A stretch of DNA of 64,000 nt, from positions 1 to 64,000 of the forward strand of contig NZ_BDCU01000054.1 in NCBI RefSeq assembly GCF_001618425.1, read 5' to 3'. Shown here piece after piece: positions 60,790-64,000 of this stretch; the first letter of the stretch is position 1; each line of letters starts with the position of its first letter. This DNA is from Nocardia fusca NBRC 14340 (lineage in GTDB: Bacteria; Actinomycetota; Actinomycetes; Mycobacteriales; Mycobacteriaceae). Under the pieces are notes generated by a model. That model saw nothing but the letters and a program-made list of their open reading frames with translations. It was not told the DNA's origin and did not search any database. The position numbers and the translations under genes are program-made.

Positions 60790-62123
60790 CCGCGAACCCC
60801 GCCACCTCCGGCCCGGCCGCCCACACCGGCTCCAGCGAACGGCCGACGGCGACCGACCGGCCGGGCGGCCCCCGGCTGGCGATCGTGCACGAACGGTTCA
60901 CCGAATACGGCGGATCGGAAGCGGTCGTCGGCGAACTGTGCCGGACCTGGCCGGACGCCCGGGTGTTCGCGCCGATCGTCGATCCCGCCGCCGCCCCGGC
61001 GATCGCGCATCCACCGTGGGACACCGTCTCCGGCACCCGGCTGTCCCGCCTCTACGCGCTCACCGGCAAGCGGTCACACGCACCGTTGCTGCCGCTGGTC
61101 CCCCGCGCGCTGCGCCGGCTCCCCCTGCGCGCGGATTTCGACGCGGTGGTGGTCAGCCATCATGCTTTCGCGACCCAGGCGGTCTTCGCCACCGACGCAC
61201 CCGTGATCGCCTACGTACACAGCCCCGCCCGCTGGGCATGGGATCCCGCGTTCCGGGCCCGGGAAGCCGACGGCCCCGCCGGGCGCGCCGCGCTCGCCGC
61301 GCTCGGTGTGCTGGCCCGACGCACCGAAACCGCCGCGGCGCCCCGGCTCGCGGCGGTGGTCGCGAACAGCCGCGCGGTGGCCGACCGGGTCCGGGACTGG
61401 TGGGGACTGCCCGCCACGGTCGTCTATCCCCCGGTGCACCTGGATCGCTTCGTCCAGGATCCGGCGGTACCGCGGGAGGATTTCCTGCTGTTCGCCGGCC
61501 GTCTGGTCCCCTACAAACGCCCCGACCTGGCCATCCGTGCCGCCCAGCGGGCCGGCCTGCGCCTGGTGGTGGTCGGCGACGGCCGGTACCGCCGCCGGCT
61601 CGAGGCGATCGCCGGCCCGGAGACCACCTTCCTGGGCGCCGCCCCCGACGCCGTCCTGGCCGATATGTACCGCCGCTGCCGCGCCCTGCTCATGCCCGGG
61701 GTGGAGGATTTCGGGATCGTCCCGGTGGAGGCGATGGCCTGCGGGGCGCCCGTCCTCGCGGTCGGGGCAGGTGGCGCCCTGGACACCGTGATCCCCGGGC
61801 ACACCGGCGGACATATTGCGGGCGGAACCGACGAGGAGGTGATCGACGGTTTCGCGGCCGCCCTCCGCGACCCGTCCACCACCGACCTGGACCCGGCCCG
61901 GATCCGCGCTCACGCGGAGACGTTCGCTCCCCCGGTGTTCCGGGCCCGCATGGCGGAGACCGTCCACCGTGTACTCCGAACCTGGAGCGTCCCTCCAATG
62001 CCGCCGGACGGCCACGGCAGTTGTGCGCCTTCCGGCGCTACTCGCCGAGCCGATCACGGAAAGGTGCGTACCAGTCCCGGGGACGCCCCTGGATCTCCCG
62101 TATCTCCCCGACCGTATCGTTGA
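60786..62123 (+). CDS. family 4 glycosyltransferase
   Basis: 445-aa GT-B enzyme, last gene of the cluster. LAIVHERFTEYGGSEAVVGELCRTWPDA is the family's acceptor-domain start; VVYPPVHLDRF, LLFAGRLVPYKRPDLAIRAAQ and GVEDFGIVPVEAMACGAPVLAVG form the donor site. The last 50 residues after HRVLRTW are low-complexity and overlap the convergent immunity gene by 86 bases, so the functional protein may end earlier. Confidence 0.9.
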   Translation: MTANPATSGPAAHTGSSERPTATDRPGGPRLAIVHERFTEYGGSEAVVGELCRTWPDARVFAPIVDPAAAPAIAHPPWDTVSGTRLSRLYALTGKRSHAPLLPLVPRALRRLPLRADFDAVVVSHHAFATQAVFATDAPVIAYVHSPARWAWDPAFRAREADGPAGRAALAALGVLARRTETAAAPRLAAVVANSRAVADRVRDWWGLPATVVYPPVHLDRFVQDPAVPREDFLLFAGRLVPYKRPDLAIRAAQRAGLRLVVVGDGRYRRRLEAIAGPETTFLGAAPDAVLADMYRRCRALLMPGVEDFGIVPVEAMACGAPVLAVGAGGALDTVIPGHTGGHIAGGTDEEVIDGFAAALRDPSTTDLDPARIRAHAETFAPPVFRARMAETVHRVLRTWSVPPMPPDGHGSCAPSGATRRADHGKVRTSPGDAPGSPVSPRPYR

Positions 62124-62403
62124 CGACGGCGAAACTGGTGAAGGTGAGTGGGTAGTATTCCGGCGCCATGGCGTCCCGGCGGGTCAGTACGCGGAGCTTG
62201 CCGCCGGTTCCTCCGTGCGTCTCCAGAATCGCCCGGAAACCGGCTTTTTCGTCCTGGTGCACCACCAGTGCCTGCCGCGACCGGGGTGCCGCGAAGGTGA
62301 GACGCCACACCGTCTCCCACCGGCCGTCGTCGAGTGCCGTGCGGCTGCCCCATACCGTGGGGCGCAGGTCGGCGGCGGAATAGTCGGGGGGTTCCTCTGT
62401 CAT
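62038..62403 (-). CDS. probable immunity protein of the RHS toxin
   Basis: 121-aa acidic soluble protein (MTEEPPDYSAADLRPTVWGS...DWYAPFRDRLGE). It does not match a family I can name. The position identifies it: its ATG overlaps the stop of the RHS toxin gene (ATGA at 62400-62403), the usual arrangement for an immunity gene. The sequence is beta-rich with aromatic residues. I reject a longer frame from 62613 because it overlaps the toxin tip. Confidence 0.7.
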   Translation of the reverse strand: MTEEPPDYSAADLRPTVWGSRTALDDGRWETVWRLTFAAPRSRQALVVHQDEKAGFRAILETHGGTGGKLRVLTRRDAMAPEYYPLTFTSFAVVNDTVGEIREIQGRPRDWYAPFRDRLGE

Positions 62404-64000
62404 GTTTCGGGGGTCACTTTCGCGATCCATTCCATCTGATCGTTCAGCACGTGGAACGACCAAGGATTGAATATGGTTTCGTCCGGCACACCGTGTCCGA
62501 CCGGCCGGACGGTGACCAATCCCTGCTCGACCAAGTTCTGATAGGTGGATTCCGGCAGTCGGCCGACCAATACGGTAGACGGAGAAGTCGCGGTGCTGTG
62601 CCGCAGGCCCCATTCGTACGCTGCCTGGAAACCCGGCGATTTCCCGCTGTCCACCTCATGGGTGAAGAACGCTCCGGGCCGGCTCACCGCCCCGCCGGCC
62701 GAGGCCGTCCGGGCCACCTGCGCATTGAGCCCAAACAGCATGATGTACTCGGCGTGATCGGCCGAGGTGCCGTGCGCGAAATCGCGGTGCGTACGGGCCG
62801 GTTCGCATCCCTTTGGCACCAGTCCCATCGGATCGCACCAGGTGAGGGGATTGTGCGGATACGCGACCGGATTCGGTGCCGGACCCAGCCCCAGCGGATC
62901 CCGGGTGAGATACCGTCCGGTGGCGGGATCGTACATCCGGTGCAGGTTGTAGTGCAGTCCGCTTTCGGGATCGTAGAGCTGGCCGGGGAACCGCAGCAGT
63001 GAATGCCGGCCGCCCGACCAGGTCGTCTCCCCCCACAGGGTGTGCGTGACCCCCGCGGCCACCTGCCCGGTCGCCGTCAGCAGCCGGATCGGCGCCCCGA
63101 CAAGATCGGTCACGATGGCCGCGAACTCGCGTTCGGCACCGTCCTGGTCGATGATCTGGGTGAGCGGGATATGCGTGCCGGGCCGGTAGGACCAGTGGGT
63201 GGTGGTGTCCTCGGCCGTCTGCTCGGTCACCCGGTTCCCGTCCCAGGTGTACTCCGTCTTTTCGAGCACGGTCTCGTCGTCGGCCAGTCGCTGTTTCGCT
63301 GTACGCCGCCCCAGCGCGTCGTAGGTGTAACACCAGCGGTCACCGGCCGGGGTGCGCAACTCGGTCAGCTGATCGAACGCGTCGTACCGGTAGTGCCGGA
63401 TGTCCGGGGTACGCGTGGGCCGGCTGGTGCTGCTGCGAACGAGCCGGCCCGCGGCGTCGTAGTGGAACCGGGTGCGATCACGGCGGACCAGCGTGTTCCT
63501 CCGATACTCGCGACGGTCCCGGCCGGACGACGGGTCCGGCGCGTCGGTCGATCCGGTGGAGATCACCGCAGCAGGCGTCCCACCTGTTGCGCCGTTCACC
63601 CCGGCGGACAGGATATTGCCGAGCCTGTCGTAGCGGTACTGCTCGAGGACCCGGTCACCGCTGACGATATCGGTGACGCGGCCGATCTCGTCGAGGGTGT
63701 ATTCGCGGCGAACCGGCGCCCCGTGGCCTTCCACGGTCGCCTGCTCGAGCGGGTAGCCGTCCGGGCGCCAGACATAGTCGTCCCGCCGGATCGGTGCGCC
63801 GTCATCCGGCCCGGTGGCCGCCGTACCGACGATCTGCGCGATCGTGTGCCCCACCCCGGAATACACCCGGTCCACTGTGAGAGCACCCGTCCGCCAGCCG
63901 GTGTGGCGGCCGAGCCGGTCGTAGGAGAAGTCCAGGCGCCGACCGTCGCTCCGCATCCCCGTGACGCGGCCGGCCGCATCGTACTGCCAGCCGGTGACCA
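62400..64000 (-). CDS. RHS-repeat polymorphic toxin, C-terminal part (5' end outside window)
   Basis: At least 533 codons, still open at the window edge; the codons up to 64000 are also RHS-like (GWQYDAAGRVTG), so the gene starts outside. YD-repeats (for example YDAAGRLVR, YDALGRRTAKQ) lead to the RHS core end GLHYNLHRMYDPATGRYLTR-DPLGL and NPLTWCDPMGL. After that comes a 139-residue tip (62403-62819) with RDFAHGTSADHAEYIMLFGLN and PGAFFTHEVD. This H-G-T-S...F-F-T layout resembles ADP-ribosyltransferase/DUF3990-like toxins. The toxin activity is inference. An immunity gene overlaps the stop. Confidence 0.85.
   Translation of the reverse strand, partial: VTGWQYDAAGRVTGMRSDGRRLDFSYDRLGRHTGWRTGALTVDRVYSGVGHTIAQIVGTAATGPDDGAPIRRDDYVWRPDGYPLEQATVEGHGAPVRREYTLDEIGRVTDIVSGDRVLEQYRYDRLGNILSAGVNGATGGTPAAVISTGSTDAPDPSSGRDRREYRRNTLVRRDRTRFHYDAAGRLVRSSTSRPTRTPDIRHYRYDAFDQLTELRTPAGDRWCYTYDALGRRTAKQRLADDETVLEKTEYTWDGNRVTEQTAEDTTTHWSYRPGTHIPLTQIIDQDGAEREFAAIVTDLVGAPIRLLTATGQVAAGVTHTLWGETTWSGGRHSLLRFPGQLYDPESGLHYNLHRMYDPATGRYLTRDPLGLGPAPNPVAYPHNPLTWCDPMGLVPKGCEPARTHRDFAHGTSADHAEYIMLFGLNAQVARTASAGGAVSRPGAFFTHEVDSGKSPGFQAAYEWGLRHSTATSPSTVLVGRLPESTYQNLVEQGLVTVRPVGHGVPDETIFNPWSFHVLNDQMEWIAKVTPET

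Noticed and set aside
41504..62123. The polysaccharide locus as an integrated mobile island
   Set aside because: No tRNA, integrase, transposase or direct-repeat borders were seen at either edge, and base composition matches the surroundings.

Overview
The window is GC-rich actinobacterial DNA with GTG/TTG starts, many 4-base ATGA/GTGA gene overlaps and strong G+C bias at third codon positions. Protein families (F420-type LLM oxidoreductases, a mycothiol-dependent maleylpyruvate isomerase-like enzyme, an MpaB/DUF2236 protein, FadD-type ligases, an Rv3406-like dioxygenase, an LfrA-like exporter) point to Mycobacteriales, most likely Nocardia or a close relative. That placement is inference from family content. 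No rRNA, tRNA, CRISPR array or insertion sequence was seen.

Region 1 (1-26.6 kb) is ordinary accessory chromosome: regulator/enzyme pairs, many with a visible palindromic operator between them. Notable units are a Cys-rich SufR-like regulator divergent from a DUF2231/membrane protein/folE operon (1.9-4.3 kb), a barstar-like immunity gene with a decayed neighbour (5.7-6.5 kb), two DHA2-type drug exporters (11.9 and 18.0 kb), a tandem DUF5994 pair (19.9-20.9 kb), a phospholipase D-type cardiolipin synthase (22.8 kb) and flavin enzymes.

Region 2 (26.7-33.8 kb) holds a four-gene glycine-betaine/quaternary-amine ABC transporter on the minus strand. An alkylsulfatase-like Fe(II)/2-oxoglutarate dioxygenase and, divergently, a GbsA-like betaine aldehyde dehydrogenase follow. 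Together they could import choline-O-sulfate and convert it oxidatively to glycine betaine. Between the first permease and the ATPase lies a 0.3 kb tandem repeat that is itself an open frame, joined by ATGA overlaps to both flanking genes.

Region 3 (34-41.5 kb) has lipid genes (MpaB family, acyl-CoA ligase, 1-acylglycerol-phosphate acyltransferase with a TetR and a long double palindrome), an acetyltransferase preceded by a possible leader peptide, a ligase remnant, and a MerR-controlled DinB-type enzyme.

Region 4 (41.5-62.1 kb) is a complete Wzx/Wzy-type exopolysaccharide locus. It has an initiating sugar-phosphate transferase, nucleotide-sugar genes (cytidylyltransferase-like protein, C-methyltransferases, epimerase, RmlC-like epimerase, PIG-L deacetylase, class III aminotransferase), five glycosyltransferases, flippase, polymerase, a chain-length protein with a kinase-like domain lacking its P-loop, a Tat-exported beta-helix protein and a DUF218 protein. 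Most genes overlap by 4 bases.

Region 5 (62.0-64.0 kb) is the C-terminal end of an RHS polymorphic toxin with a putative ADP-ribosyltransferase-like tip, overlapped by its likely immunity gene. The RHS gene runs off the window edge.
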